Origin: Betaproteobacteria bacterium | Lineage (GTDB): Bacteria; Pseudomonadota; Gammaproteobacteria; Burkholderiales; UBA3065 | Assembly: GCA_009927815.1 (NCBI GenBank) | Contig: RFMI01000068.1 | Coordinates: 1-37,275 of the forward strand | DNA length: 37,275 bases | Direction: 5' to 3' | In this document: one piece after another, positions 16,084-24,486 of the stretch | How the letters are laid out: each line of letters starts with the position of its first letter | Numbering within the stretch: position 1 is the first letter of the stretch | Notes under the pieces: model-generated | What the model saw: the letters and a program-made list of their open reading frames with translations, nothing else | Databases searched by the model: none | What the model was told of the DNA's origin: nothing | Program-made: the position numbers and the translations under genes

Positions 16084-17415
16084 TCAGTACATCGGCAGCT
16101 TAGGCTTGCCGCCCGAACCACCGCCCTTGTCACCCTTGCCACGCCCCTTGTCCGCGCCGTCGCCCGACTTCGGGCGTGGCAGTACGACCTCCTCGCCCTC
16201 GGCCAGCCCCGCGATGACTTGCACCTGATTGCGGGACTCCAGCCCCAGCGTCACCTCGCGCTCACTGATCACGCCGTCCTTGACCACTTTCACTTTGCCG
16301 GGACGCGGCGCGCCATCCGCACCAGCCCGCTTGGCATCGCCGCCCCCCCCTTGCTTGCCCTTACCGTTGCCGTTGCCCTTGCCCTTGCCCGAACGCTCCG
16401 GCTTGATCACGGCACGTGCCGGGATGGTCAACGCATCGTCCACCTGCTTGAGCTTGAAGGTCACTTGCGCGCTCATCTGTGGCAACAAGACGCCATCCGG
16501 GTTCTCAACGTCGAACAACACGTTGTACAGGACGACGTTGTTGACCACCTCGGGCGTCGGCAGGATCTGCCTAACCTTCCCGGTCCAGCGCCGGTCGGGC
16601 AGTCCCAGGGTGTTGAAGAACGCCGACGTGCCGACGCGAATCTTGCTGATGTCGGCCTCTGACACCTGCGCCTGCACCGACATCACCGACAAATCGGCCA
16701 CCCGCAGGATCACAGGCGCTTGCTGAGCAGCCACCAGCGTCTGGCCCTGCCGCGCGGTGACCGACACCACGGTGCCGGTCATCGGCGCAAAGATCTGCGT
16801 GTAGCGCAAATTGGCGCGATCGGCGACCAGCAGCGAGCTCTGCTGACGGATTTGCGCCTCAATCGAAGCAACGCCGGCTTCGGCTTGCTGCAAGGTGGCT
16901 TCGGAGGCCTCTAGATCCTCGCGACTGACGGCGTCGCTGCGCATCAAGCTGCGGTTGCGCTCAACCCGCTGCCGGGCCAAGGTCAGCTGGGCGGTGCGGT
17001 CAGACGATTGCGCTCGCAGGTTGTTGATCGCGGCACTGGTCTGGTTGACGCGGGATTCAAACAGCGTGGGGTCGATCTCGGCAATCAACTGACCCTTTTT
17101 GACGGTTTGGCCGATCTCGACACCCAGTCGGCGCAACTGCCCGGTGACTTGCGTGCCGACGTCAACGAACTGCAACGGCAGGAGGGTTCCCAGCGCGTTG
17201 ACGGTCAGCTGCACAGTGCCGCGCTCGACACGAGCGGTCTCGTAGGCTGGCGCCTCGTCGGCACGCCACGGCTGCCACCACGCCAAACCACCGGCCAAAG
17301 CCAACGCACCCACCACCAACAACAGTTTTCCGCGCTTCAAACCTGTCTCCACTGTCTTCCGACCGGCGGGCGAAGCCAGCCGCGACAGAAACCTTGATAC
17401 AACGCAAACCCTCAC
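16084..17415 (-). CDS. macA: MacA-type periplasmic adaptor with Gly/Lys-rich inserts
   Basis: A 443-residue membrane fusion protein. It has one N-terminal TM (LLLVVGALALAGGLAWW), a lipoyl domain in two halves (GTLLPLQFVDVGTQVTGQL and GTVVSVTARQGQTLVAAQQ), a coiled-coil hairpin (about 95-200) and a beta-barrel domain (VSEADISKIRVGTSAFF). Unusually, a low-complexity run of Gly, Lys and Asn sits near residue 340 inside the membrane-proximal region, and a second Gly/Lys/Asp-rich tail precedes the C-terminal KLPMY. The longest start is GTG 17415. The region before the TM does not look conserved, and TTG at 17340, preceded by GGAGACAG, gives a cleaner N-terminus (MKRGKLLLVV), so the true protein may be 25 residues shorter. 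First gene of a macA-macB-channel operon, divergent from a diguanylate cyclase gene. Confidence 0.92.
   Translation of the reverse strand: MRVCVVSRFLSRLASPAGRKTVETGLKRGKLLLVVGALALAGGLAWWQPWRADEAPAYETARVERGTVQLTVNALGTLLPLQFVDVGTQVTGQLRRLGVEIGQTVKKGQLIAEIDPTLFESRVNQTSAAINNLRAQSSDRTAQLTLARQRVERNRSLMRSDAVSREDLEASEATLQQAEAGVASIEAQIRQQSSLLVADRANLRYTQIFAPMTGTVVSVTARQGQTLVAAQQAPVILRVADLSVMSVQAQVSEADISKIRVGTSAFFNTLGLPDRRWTGKVRQILPTPEVVNNVVLYNVLFDVENPDGVLLPQMSAQVTFKLKQVDDALTIPARAVIKPERSGKGKGNGNGKGKQGGGGDAKRAGADGAPRPGKVKVVKDGVISEREVTLGLESRNQVQVIAGLAEGEEVVLPRPKSGDGADKGRGKGDKGGGSGGKPKLPMY
16343..16390 (-). repeat. Low-complexity tract inside macA
   Basis: An intragenic run built from C8 (16343-16350) followed by degenerate TTGCCC/TTACCG/TTGCCG hexamers. 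It encodes GKGKGNGNGKGKQGGGG in MacA. Hexamer gain or loss would keep the frame; slippage in the C8 run would not. The frame is intact here. Confidence 0.7.
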
Positions 17416-17581
17416 AAGCGATTACCGGCGATGGTTGACGCCATTAGCCCATGCGAAGCCGGCCTTGGTTCAGTCGCCACAACCGCTCCCGCTCGAGCGC
17501 GGAGAATCATGTCACAGGAAGCTCGCCAACTGCTGCAGCCCCGCGACCTGCATTCAGAGTCCATAGGCCGGGAATCGTTCG

Positions 17582-18808
17582 ATGCTCGATGAGGTTCGTA
17601 CTCAGCGCTCCTTTTGGATCGCATTGACCGCTGGCGCGGCGGGAATGCTCGTCGTGATCCTGCTGAGCCAGTCGTGGCGCGCGCATCTCGATGCGACCCG
17701 GCGTGATTTGCAATTGCAATCGGCGTTCGTGCTGAACGTGGTCGAGGCCGTGATCCTTGAGGAGCAGCAATCAGAGCGTCCGGAGCCAGCGGCTCCGGTG
17801 TTCAGCTTTAAGCCGGCAACCCGCGTCGATGAAGTGATCTTTGAGGTGAGCCGGCAGCCGGGCATCGCCGGCCCTGCCTTGACCACCCGCAAGACCCTCT
17901 CAATCCCACGCTTGCAGCAGGCCATCCGCATGCGTGTGCCAGATTTGATCGGTACCAGCGAGGTTCACTTGCCCAGCGGGAAGATCCTGTTCGCGCTGGA
18001 CCAGCATCAGTGGTCGCTCAGCTGGTCAGCGGAGGCCGAAGACCTGTCGATCCTCCCCGTCACGCTGCGAGCCTTGGTCGAAACGCGAAGCAACTCCCCG
18101 ATTACAGGACTGAGCGTGGTCAGCACGGTCAGCGCCCCGACCGTGATCACCACGTTCGCGCGTCACACAGCTGCGCCAGCCGGACTGGCCTTGGCGATCG
18201 CTGGACTGCTGGTGCTGCTCTTACACCGCCTCAACATCATCACTATCGAACTACGCCGAGCAAATCGCCACGCACTCGAGGACACCCTGTCCGGCCTGCC
18301 AAACCGAAGGGCCTTTGAGGACGCCTTCAAGACCGCTTGCCGCAGTTGCCAGCGTGACAGGCGGCCGCTCAGCATGTTGTTCATCGACATCGACCGTTTC
18401 AAGACCTTCAACGACGAGCATGGCCACGACACCGGCGACCGCGCCCTGCATGCGGTGGCGCAAGCGATCCGCCACAGCGTGTTGCGCCCGGCCGACTTCT
18501 GTTGCCGCTGGGGCGGTGAGGAGTTTGTTGTGTTGCTCCCCGACACCGACCCTGTTGGCGCACTCGAGACCGCCGAACGACTGATCGAGCGCGTGCGCGG
18601 CTTGCGGCTACGCCTAGAAGGCGGCGGCGAGGTGAACATCACGGTAAGCGTCGGCATCGCCACAGCGAGTCCGGAACGAGCGGTCAACCGCAAAGAACTG
18701 CTGGCGAGAGCTGATGCAGCCATGCTGGACGCGAAACGCAGTGGCCGCAACCGCTGGTCAGTGTGCCCCGCCGACGATGCGATTACGCCGACGGGTGCGA
18801 CGCCGTGA
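17582..18808 (+). CDS. Membrane diguanylate cyclase (GGEEF) with periplasmic sensor region
   Basis: A 408-residue protein that makes c-di-GMP from two GTP. TM1 is at about 11-29 and TM2 at about 199-219; between them is a roughly 165-residue periplasmic region with no family I recognise. The C-terminal GGDEF domain starts at DTLSGLPNRRAF (about 234) and has the Mg-binding FIDIDRFKTFND and the active site GGEEF at 311-315. The inhibitory I-site RPAD (302-305) is intact five residues upstream, so product feedback is likely. ATG 17582 follows GGGAA at 7 bases. It is divergent from macA across 166 bases, where I saw no clear promoter. Its last 26 bases overlap the end of the opposing second cyclase gene. 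Confidence 0.9.
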   Translation: MLDEVRTQRSFWIALTAGAAGMLVVILLSQSWRAHLDATRRDLQLQSAFVLNVVEAVILEEQQSERPEPAAPVFSFKPATRVDEVIFEVSRQPGIAGPALTTRKTLSIPRLQQAIRMRVPDLIGTSEVHLPSGKILFALDQHQWSLSWSAEAEDLSILPVTLRALVETRSNSPITGLSVVSTVSAPTVITTFARHTAAPAGLALAIAGLLVLLLHRLNIITIELRRANRHALEDTLSGLPNRRAFEDAFKTACRSCQRDRRPLSMLFIDIDRFKTFNDEHGHDTGDRALHAVAQAIRHSVLRPADFCCRWGGEEFVVLLPDTDPVGALETAERLIERVRGLRLRLEGGGEVNITVSVGIATASPERAVNRKELLARADAAMLDAKRSGRNRWSVCPADDAITPTGATP

Positions 18809-20009
18809 GCGCCTGAGCCTCGACGGGCGGATAGATGATCCAACGGTTCCGGCCGAGGGTCTTGGCCTGGTACATCGCCTCGTCGGCGTGCGCCAGCAAA
18901 TCCCTTGGCAAACCGGGATCGAGCGGATACACGGTGCAACCGACGCTCACGCCCACTCGCACCTCGCTCTCGCCGATCATCACCGGATGCCCGACCGCAT
19001 GGATCAACCCAGTTAGCAATTCGCGGCAGTCGTCCAAACTGCGGATGCCGCCTGCCAGCAGCACGAACTCGTCGCCCCCCAGACGCGCCACCGTGTCCGA
19101 GCCGCGCACGTGGTGCACCAGACGGTGCGCCACCACCCGCAGCAATTCGTCACCCACGGCGTGGCCGTACCGGTCGTTGACCGGCTTGAAACCGTCCAGG
19201 TCGAGGAAACACACCAACAACCAGTCTCCGTCGCGCTGGCTTGCCGTGACCGACGCATCAAGCTGCGTCATCAGGGACTTGCGATTGGCAAGCCCGGTGA
19301 GCGGGTCGCGGCCAGCCTGCGCCTCGGTCGTGATCGACGACACCAGCAGCGACCACTCGCGCTGCTCCATCTCGTTCTGCAGGTTGCGCATCAGCGCGCC
19401 GAGCACTCCTAGAAGCGTCACCAAGCCGAGGACCACGGTCAGGATTAAATCGTGCCGAAACTCGTCGAGAATCGCTGAGTCGGTGTCCGCCCCATACACG
19501 GTGAATCGCAACCAACCCAGCTTCAGGTCGGCGTCGACGCTGTTCCAGACCACCAGTTCGTCGCCGATCCATTCGATGCTGTCCGCCCGAGCTGGCGGAT
19601 TCACCCGCGAGGGTTCAAAGCGCTCCCCTACCGGTCCCCGCGGGCGAGTCCGCTCGAGGTGCGCCAGAATCTCGCCAGTGGCATCGACCAGCAAAATGTC
19701 GCGGATCTGCGAATTGGCCATGATGCCTCGCAGCGTGACGTTGAGCCCGGCGTAGTCGGTGGTGATCACTTGCGAGGCCACCGCGTGGGCGACGCCCGCA
19801 GCAAGCTCCCGGGCGTTCTCCTTCAAACTGTCACGGCTTAGCTTGCGAGCCTCGACGTCAAAACGCACCGTGGCATACACGATGAGCGCGCCCACCCCGA
19901 CGGCGGCCCAGACCAGCATCCACAGAAACTTGAGGCGGCGGCGACGAACCGACGCAAGGTGGTCACTCGCCGTTGATGGCGTAGAAGCGTTCAAGTCCCA
20001 TCCGTTCAA
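18783..20009 (-). CDS. Membrane diguanylate cyclase (GGDEF) paired with PhnD-like protein
   Basis: A 408-residue protein with TM1 at about 28-48, a periplasmic sensor (about 50-185; HAVASQVITTDYAGLNVTLRG and RDILLVDATGEILAHLERT resemble a CHASE8/dCACHE-like sensor), TM2 at about 187-207, then a GGDEF domain from RDPLTGLANRKSL. The active site GGDEF is at 311-315 and the I-site RGSD at 302-305; both are intact. The start is uncertain: TTG 20009 is the only usual start codon before TM1 that I found, and it places the first 47 bases inside the upstream PhnD-like gene, so the two are probably translated together. An output enzyme directly downstream of a binding-protein gene suggests that the binding protein feeds this sensor. 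Confidence 0.88.
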   Translation of the reverse strand: MNGWDLNASTPSTASDHLASVRRRRLKFLWMLVWAAVGVGALIVYATVRFDVEARKLSRDSLKENARELAAGVAHAVASQVITTDYAGLNVTLRGIMANSQIRDILLVDATGEILAHLERTRPRGPVGERFEPSRVNPPARADSIEWIGDELVVWNSVDADLKLGWLRFTVYGADTDSAILDEFRHDLILTVVLGLVTLLGVLGALMRNLQNEMEQREWSLLVSSITTEAQAGRDPLTGLANRKSLMTQLDASVTASQRDGDWLLVCFLDLDGFKPVNDRYGHAVGDELLRVVAHRLVHHVRGSDTVARLGGDEFVLLAGGIRSLDDCRELLTGLIHAVGHPVMIGESEVRVGVSVGCTVYPLDPGLPRDLLAHADEAMYQAKTLGRNRWIIYPPVEAQALTASHPSA

Positions 20010-20871
20010 GCGGCGCGTATTGCCGTTCGTAGTCGACTCTGACCGGCCGCGCCAATTGCACCCCTTGGATCAGTCTCTGGTCGAGAGGGTCGTCCGCCAT
20101 TTTGATGAGTTCGGCGAGGATGCGCTCGCGATCCTCCCTCTGCACCCGCGGGTGGACGATCAAGGGATGCGGTGGGTAGCCGCGCGTCTCGTAGAGCACC
20201 CGCAAGCGCTGCCGCACTTCGGGCGTCTCCTGCTGCAATGAAAGGTTGATACCGCCACCGGCATCAGCCCGCCCGAGGGCGACGCTGCGATAGACGTTGT
20301 CGTGATTGCCCATGTACACCGGCGTGAACTGGACCCCACGGGCATCCAGTTCGGCCCTGAGCAACAGCGACGCGGCAAACGCGTTGGGTGCCGGGAAGGC
20401 GATGGTTCGCCCGTTCAGCGCTTTGATCGAATCCACACCGGAGTCGGCCCTGACCACCAAAACCCCGGACAGGGTGCGCGAACTGTCTGTAGCCAAAAAC
20501 CAATAACCCACCTTTTTTCGGGCTTTTACGGCGACATAGGGATTCGCCGAAGCCATGTCGGGTTCGCCACGGTAAAGATGCCGCTCAAACTCGGGGATCG
20601 AGCCGACCACGCGCAGGTTGAAGCAATTGCCAGTGCGCTCGCCCAAGCGCTCGAGAAATGGCGCCCATCGCTCATAGAGCACCTCGGCTGTGTTCTGGGG
20701 CACAACCTGGACCTTCAACTCGCGGGGCGCAGACGTGTCACCGAGGCACTGTGCCGCGGCCAGAGTCGGCGTCAGAAGCAGCCACGCCAGCACTAGCAGG
20801 CACGAATCCAGCAGCGGTGCCCGACGCTTTGGCGCACCGTGTCGATTCGATCCGCGCAAGCAAACAACCAT
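19963..20871 (-). CDS. PhnD-like periplasmic substrate-binding protein
   Basis: A 302-residue protein of the phosphate/phosphite/phosphonate (PhnD-type) binding family. A Sec signal (LLVLAWLLLTPTLAAAQ) follows a basic N-terminus. Two-lobe features are LKVQVVPQNTAEVLYERWAPF at the start, EPDMASANPYVAVKA, GVLVVRADSGVDSIKALNGR, TIAFPAPNAFAASLL and YMGNHDNVYRSVALGRADAG. No ABC permease or ATPase gene is adjacent, so import is not its evident role. Instead its 3' end overlaps a diguanylate cyclase by 47 bases, which points to ligand sensing. ATG 20871 follows GAGG, with six bases between, and that site touches a (CGATGT)7 tract. Other signal-transduction systems also use PhnD-like sensors. The ligand is unknown. 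Confidence 0.87.
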   Translation of the reverse strand: MVVCLRGSNRHGAPKRRAPLLDSCLLVLAWLLLTPTLAAAQCLGDTSAPRELKVQVVPQNTAEVLYERWAPFLERLGERTGNCFNLRVVGSIPEFERHLYRGEPDMASANPYVAVKARKKVGYWFLATDSSRTLSGVLVVRADSGVDSIKALNGRTIAFPAPNAFAASLLLRAELDARGVQFTPVYMGNHDNVYRSVALGRADAGGGINLSLQQETPEVRQRLRVLYETRGYPPHPLIVHPRVQREDRERILAELIKMADDPLDQRLIQGVQLARPVRVDYERQYAPLERMGLERFYAINGE

Positions 20872-20880
20872 AAGGGGCCT

Positions 20881-20922
20881 CGATGTCGATGTCGATGTCG
20901 ATGTCGATGTCGATGTCGATGT
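20881..20922. repeat. Hexamer tandem repeat (CGATGT)7
   Basis: Seven perfect copies of CGATGT followed by a partial CGAT. The tract starts within a base of the GAGG ribosome site of the PhnD-like gene, whose ATG lies 10 bases away. Copy-number change would alter leader or promoter spacing by multiples of six. Just outside the tract on the minus strand is CATAAT, a possible -10 element that would place the transcript start inside the repeat. It is not a CRISPR array: it has no spacers. Confidence 0.95.
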
Positions 20923-21049
20923 CGATTATGAGTATCACACGGTTTCCAGCTGGACCCGGTCTTAATGCTGGGCGAGTTCGGCCGCCGCAAGACGCCCCAC
21001 AACCCAATGGGACGTCACCTGCGCGGGGGACGTCGATGGCGCGCTCGCC

Positions 21050-21055
21050 TATAAT
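21050..21055 (+). promoter_or_regulatory. Consensus -10 box for the cytochrome c5 gene
   Basis: A perfect TATAAT lies 34 bases before the cytochrome ATG. I found no good -35 hexamer 16-18 bases upstream, so an activator may be needed or the match may be chance. Confidence 0.4.
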
Positions 21056-21088
21056 CCGGCCTGATCCCGGTCCCTATGGAACAGCGCC

Positions 21089-21559
21089 ATGTCCAACACC
21101 CAGACGCCCGTCGTTAACCGCACCCTGCTGATCATCGCTACGGTTGTCGGCGCGCCCTTGTGCGCCGCCTTGCTTGGCGGCTTCTCCACCATCGATCGCG
21201 TCGCCAAGCCCAACGCGGCAACCGAAGCCCCTGATGCCGTGATCGCGCGCCTGAAGCCGGTCGGCGAGTACGTACTGGCGGCAGCCGACGCCAACGCCGG
21301 CGGCGCTGTCGATGGCGCCAAGGTCTACAACGGCTTGTGCGCCGGTTGCCACGCAATCGGCGCGGCCAATGCGCCGAAGGCTGGTGACAAATCGGCGTGG
21401 GGCCCGCGCATCGCCAAAGGCAAGGACACGCTCTACAGCCATGCGCTCAACGGCTTTCAGGGCACTGCCGGGGTGATGCCGGCGCGTGGCGGCAATCCCA
21501 AGTTGACCGACGACGAGGTCAAGGCGGCCGTCGACCACTTGGTCAAACTGGCCGGCTAA
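21089..21559 (+). CDS. Cytochrome c5-family monoheme cytochrome
   Basis: A 156-residue membrane-anchored class I c-type cytochrome. A single TM (about 12-31) anchors it, followed by an Ala-rich linker. The heme is attached at CAGCH (84-88); the likely distal ligand is Met130 in GVMPARGG, as in the cytochrome c5/c555 group. It would shuttle electrons in the periplasm, for example to a terminal oxidase. ATG 21089 has only a weak ribosome site (GGAAC). It is convergent with rep, and the two genes share 4 bases at their ends. Confidence 0.92.
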   Translation: MSNTQTPVVNRTLLIIATVVGAPLCAALLGGFSTIDRVAKPNAATEAPDAVIARLKPVGEYVLAAADANAGGAVDGAKVYNGLCAGCHAIGAANAPKAGDKSAWGPRIAKGKDTLYSHALNGFQGTAGVMPARGGNPKLTDDEVKAAVDHLVKLAG

Positions 21560-23537
21560 GCGCCGTTCCCGGCTAGACGCGCACGCATCGCGGCTAGGCG
21601 CGCGCTGCCCTCGGCGCGCGTGACCGGACCCTGCTCTGACGGTCGACGCACCTCACCGCCCATTTCCGCAACAAAGCGCGACGGCTCGCATCCGCTCCAT
21701 TCCCCGGCGCGTTTGCGCCGCTCGCAGTAGCTCACCCACAAGCTGCGGCGGGCACGGGTGATGCCCACGTACATCAAGCGCCGCTCTTCCTCGAGGCGGC
21801 CGTCGTCGACAGCGTCGCGATGCGGCAGGATGCCCTCCTCCACGCCCGCCAAAAACACATGGTCGAATTCCAGCCCCTTGGCGGCGTGCAAAGTGGACAA
21901 GCGCACCACATCCGGCGTCTCGTTCTCGCGCCCCTCCAGCAGGGTGATCAGCGCGATGGTCTGGGCCAGATCGATCAGGCTACGGCCATCCGCCTCGCCC
22001 TTGCGAGCGATCCAGTCGATGAGATCACACACATTGCCCCAGCGCCGCTCGCCAGGTTTGCCGGGATCGGTCTCCTGCAAATACAGCTCGTAGTCGATGG
22101 CGCGAACCAGGTCACGCATCACCTCACCTGCGGGTTCGCGCTCAGCGCGGTCGGTGATGCGGTTGACGAAATCGCGAAACTCCAACAACAAGTCGAGCTG
22201 CCGCGCCGGAATAATGTCGTGGCAGTCGGGACGGTCGAGCGCCATGAACAGGCTGCAGCGGCCGCGCGCTGACAAGCCACCCAGTTTCTCCAGGGTGGCC
22301 GCACCGACGCCGCGTTTTGGCGTGGTCACCGCACGGATAAAGGCCGGGTCGTCGTCGACATTGCACAGCAGTCGCAAGTACGCGGTCAGATCCTTGATCT
22401 CGGTGCGGTCAAAGAAGGACTGCCCCCCCGACACTTGGTACGGGATCTTCTGTTCGCGCAGGGCTTCCTCCAGCACGCGTGCCTGATAGTTGCCGCGGTA
22501 GAGGATGGCGTAGTCCGACCAGCGCCCGCCGCTGCGCAGCCGATGCGCCTGCAGCTTCATCACCAGCGCTTCAGCCTCGGCCGCATCGTCCTTGTGGGCC
22601 AGAACCTCGACGGGGTCGCCCGGCCCGTATTCCGACCACAGGGCTTTCTCGAACAGCTTGGGATTGTTGCCGATCAGGGCGTTAGCGGCGGCCAGGATGC
22701 GCCCCGACGACCGGTAGTTCTGCTCGAGCTTAATGACCCTGAGTTGCGGGTAGTCCCGCGCCAGCTGCGCCAGATTGTCGGCCGAAGCGCCCCGCCAACC
22801 GTAGATCGCCTGATCATCGTCGCCCACCGCGGTGAACGACTGGCGCAGACCGGTAAGCGCCTGCAACAGTCGGTATTGCGCGGGGTTGGTGTCCTGGTAT
22901 TCGTCGATCAGCACGTGGCGCAGCCGCGCCTGCCAACGCGCTGCCAAATCAGGGTCGCGCTCGAGCAGGCGCAGCGGCATGGCGATGAGGTCGTCGAAGT
23001 CGACCGCCTGCCACGCGAACAAGGTCTGCTGATACCGGGCGTAAAGCTCGACGTCGCGCGCTTCGCTGGGGTCCTCGCTGGCAGCCGCCGCCTGCTCAGG
23101 CGTCAGCGCCGCATTCTTCCAGCGACCGATTGCGGCTGCCGTGTGCCGGACCAGGCTTTTGTCTGTGGTGCCTAGCAGCTCGGCGATCAGGCCGTGCGCG
23201 TCGGCCGCGTCGAGAATCGAGAACCGCGGCTTGAGCGACGCCGCCGCGTGTTCCTCGCGCAACAGGCGCAGGCCCAGCGAGTGGAAGGTGCTGACCCAAG
23301 GCCCTTGGCGCGTCCGGCCATCGCCTCGTCGACCCGCTCGCGCATCTCGCGCGCGGCCTTGTTGGTGAAGGTGATGGCGGCGATGCTGTCGGGCCGGTAG
23401 TCACAGCCGTCGATCAGGTGGACGATCTTCTGCGTGATGACGCGGGTCTTGCCCGAACCCGCGCCAGCCAGCACCAACAGGGGCGTTCCAAGATGCCGAA
23501 CGGCGTCGGATTGTGCTGGATTGAGCTTGATCACCAC
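21556..23537 (-). pseudogene. rep: ATP-dependent DNA helicase Rep, split by one frameshift
   Basis: A superfamily 1A 3'-5' helicase that helps replication forks pass obstacles. The first frame has [13 protein letters not shown], Walker A GAGSGKTR and [13 protein letters not shown]. It slips after AKGL, where one base is missing near 23295-23303 (CCTTGGGTCAGC); one more G would read [10 protein letters not shown]. The second frame continues with [16 protein letters not shown] and holds all later motifs: VLIDEYQDTN, GDDDQAIYGWRG, LEQNYRSSGRIL, LSTLHAAKGLEFDHVF and VGITRARRSL. Joined length is about 660 residues, normal for Rep (E. coli 673). Starts at GTG 23537 or GTG 23534 are equally plausible, giving VVIKLNPAQ. 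It is probably intact in the organism (see findings). Confidence 0.9.
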
Positions 23538-23584
23538 GTTGGGAACTTGCCGACACCTGCAGCAGCGAGCGGGTGCGGAGCGGC

Positions 23585-23590
23585 TAAAAT
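23585..23590 (+). promoter_or_regulatory. Possible -10 box for apaH
   Basis: TAAAAT lies 47 bases before the apaH ATG, in the 100-base gap between the divergent rep and apaH genes. The -35 region is weak. Confidence 0.3.
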
Positions 23591-23637
23591 GAGGCTTGAA
23601 TCTACCATGCGGGTGTAACCGCCCGCGCAGCGCAACC

Positions 23638-24465
23638 ATGGCCACTTACGCGATCGGCGACCTGCAAGGCTGTCTCGATCCGCTGCACCAGCTGCTCGAC
23701 CGCGTCGGCTTCGCACCCGGCCGCGACGAGCTGTGGCTGGCCGGCGACTTGGTCAACCGGGGCGCGCAGTCCCTGGAGACGCTGCGCTTCATCCGCAGTC
23801 TCGGCGACTCGGCGCGTTGTGTACTCGGCAATCACGACATCCATCTGCTGATGCTGGCTGGCCAGCACACCCGACCGCACCGCAGCGACACCCTCGATGC
23901 CATTCTCGCCGCGCCCGATCGCGATGAGCTGCTCGACTGGCTGCTGTCGATACCGCTGCTGCAACGGCGTGGGCGGCACGTGATGGTCCACGCCGGCCTG
24001 CTGCCCGAGTGGACGTTGGCGCAGGCCGAGGCCTTGGCCGCCGAGGCTCACGATGTTCTTCGCCGTGAGTTCAACAACCTGGCGAGCTCGCTCTACGGCA
24101 ACCTCCCCGATCGCTGGAACGATGGCTTGCGCGGCCGGGATCGTCTGCGTGTCATCGTCAACGCGTTCACTCGCATGCGCGTGTGCGATGCCGACGGCCG
24201 CATGGACCTCACCCATAAGGGACTGGTCGAGCGCCGACCAGCCGGCACCGTGCCTTGGTTCGATCTGCCGCACCGGCATGGCGCCGACACCGTGGTGGTG
24301 TGCGGTCATTGGTCAGCGGTGGGGCTGATGCTGCGCCCAGGTCTGGCGGCCCTGGACACCGGATGCCTCTGGGGCGGTTGGCTCACCGCGCTGCGATTAG
24401 AGGACAGCGCGGTGTTTCAGGTGCGTGGCGATCCGTCGCGCAGTCTCGTGCCCGACATGGGCTAG
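23638..24465 (+). CDS. apaH: Symmetrical bis(5'-nucleosyl)-tetraphosphatase ApaH
   Basis: A 275-residue calcineurin-like metallophosphoesterase that splits Ap4A into two ADP and can also decap Np4-capped RNA. The metal-binding motifs are present in order: GDLQG (7-11), GDLVNRG (about 38-44) and GNHD (about 65-68), then the later histidines in VMVHAGLLP and VVCGHWSA. Length matches E. coli ApaH (280). The frame is open to 23596, but ATG 23638 gives the conserved start [12 protein letters not shown]. It stands alone and divergent from rep, not in the ksgA-apaG-apaH arrangement of enterobacteria. Confidence 0.95.
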   Translation: MATYAIGDLQGCLDPLHQLLDRVGFAPGRDELWLAGDLVNRGAQSLETLRFIRSLGDSARCVLGNHDIHLLMLAGQHTRPHRSDTLDAILAAPDRDELLDWLLSIPLLQRRGRHVMVHAGLLPEWTLAQAEALAAEAHDVLRREFNNLASSLYGNLPDRWNDGLRGRDRLRVIVNAFTRMRVCDADGRMDLTHKGLVERRPAGTVPWFDLPHRHGADTVVVCGHWSAVGLMLRPGLAALDTGCLWGGWLTALRLEDSAVFQVRGDPSRSLVPDMG

Positions 24466-24486
24466 GCGCAAGGGCCCGCAGGCTGC

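Noticed and set aside
20881-20922. CRISPR array
   Set aside because: Units are six bases with no spacers, and no cas genes are near.
20738-21131. Small open frames encoding (Met-Ser)n or (Ile-Asp)n across the hexamer tract
   Set aside because: They exist only because a repeat of six has no stop in several frames; the flanks show no coding character.
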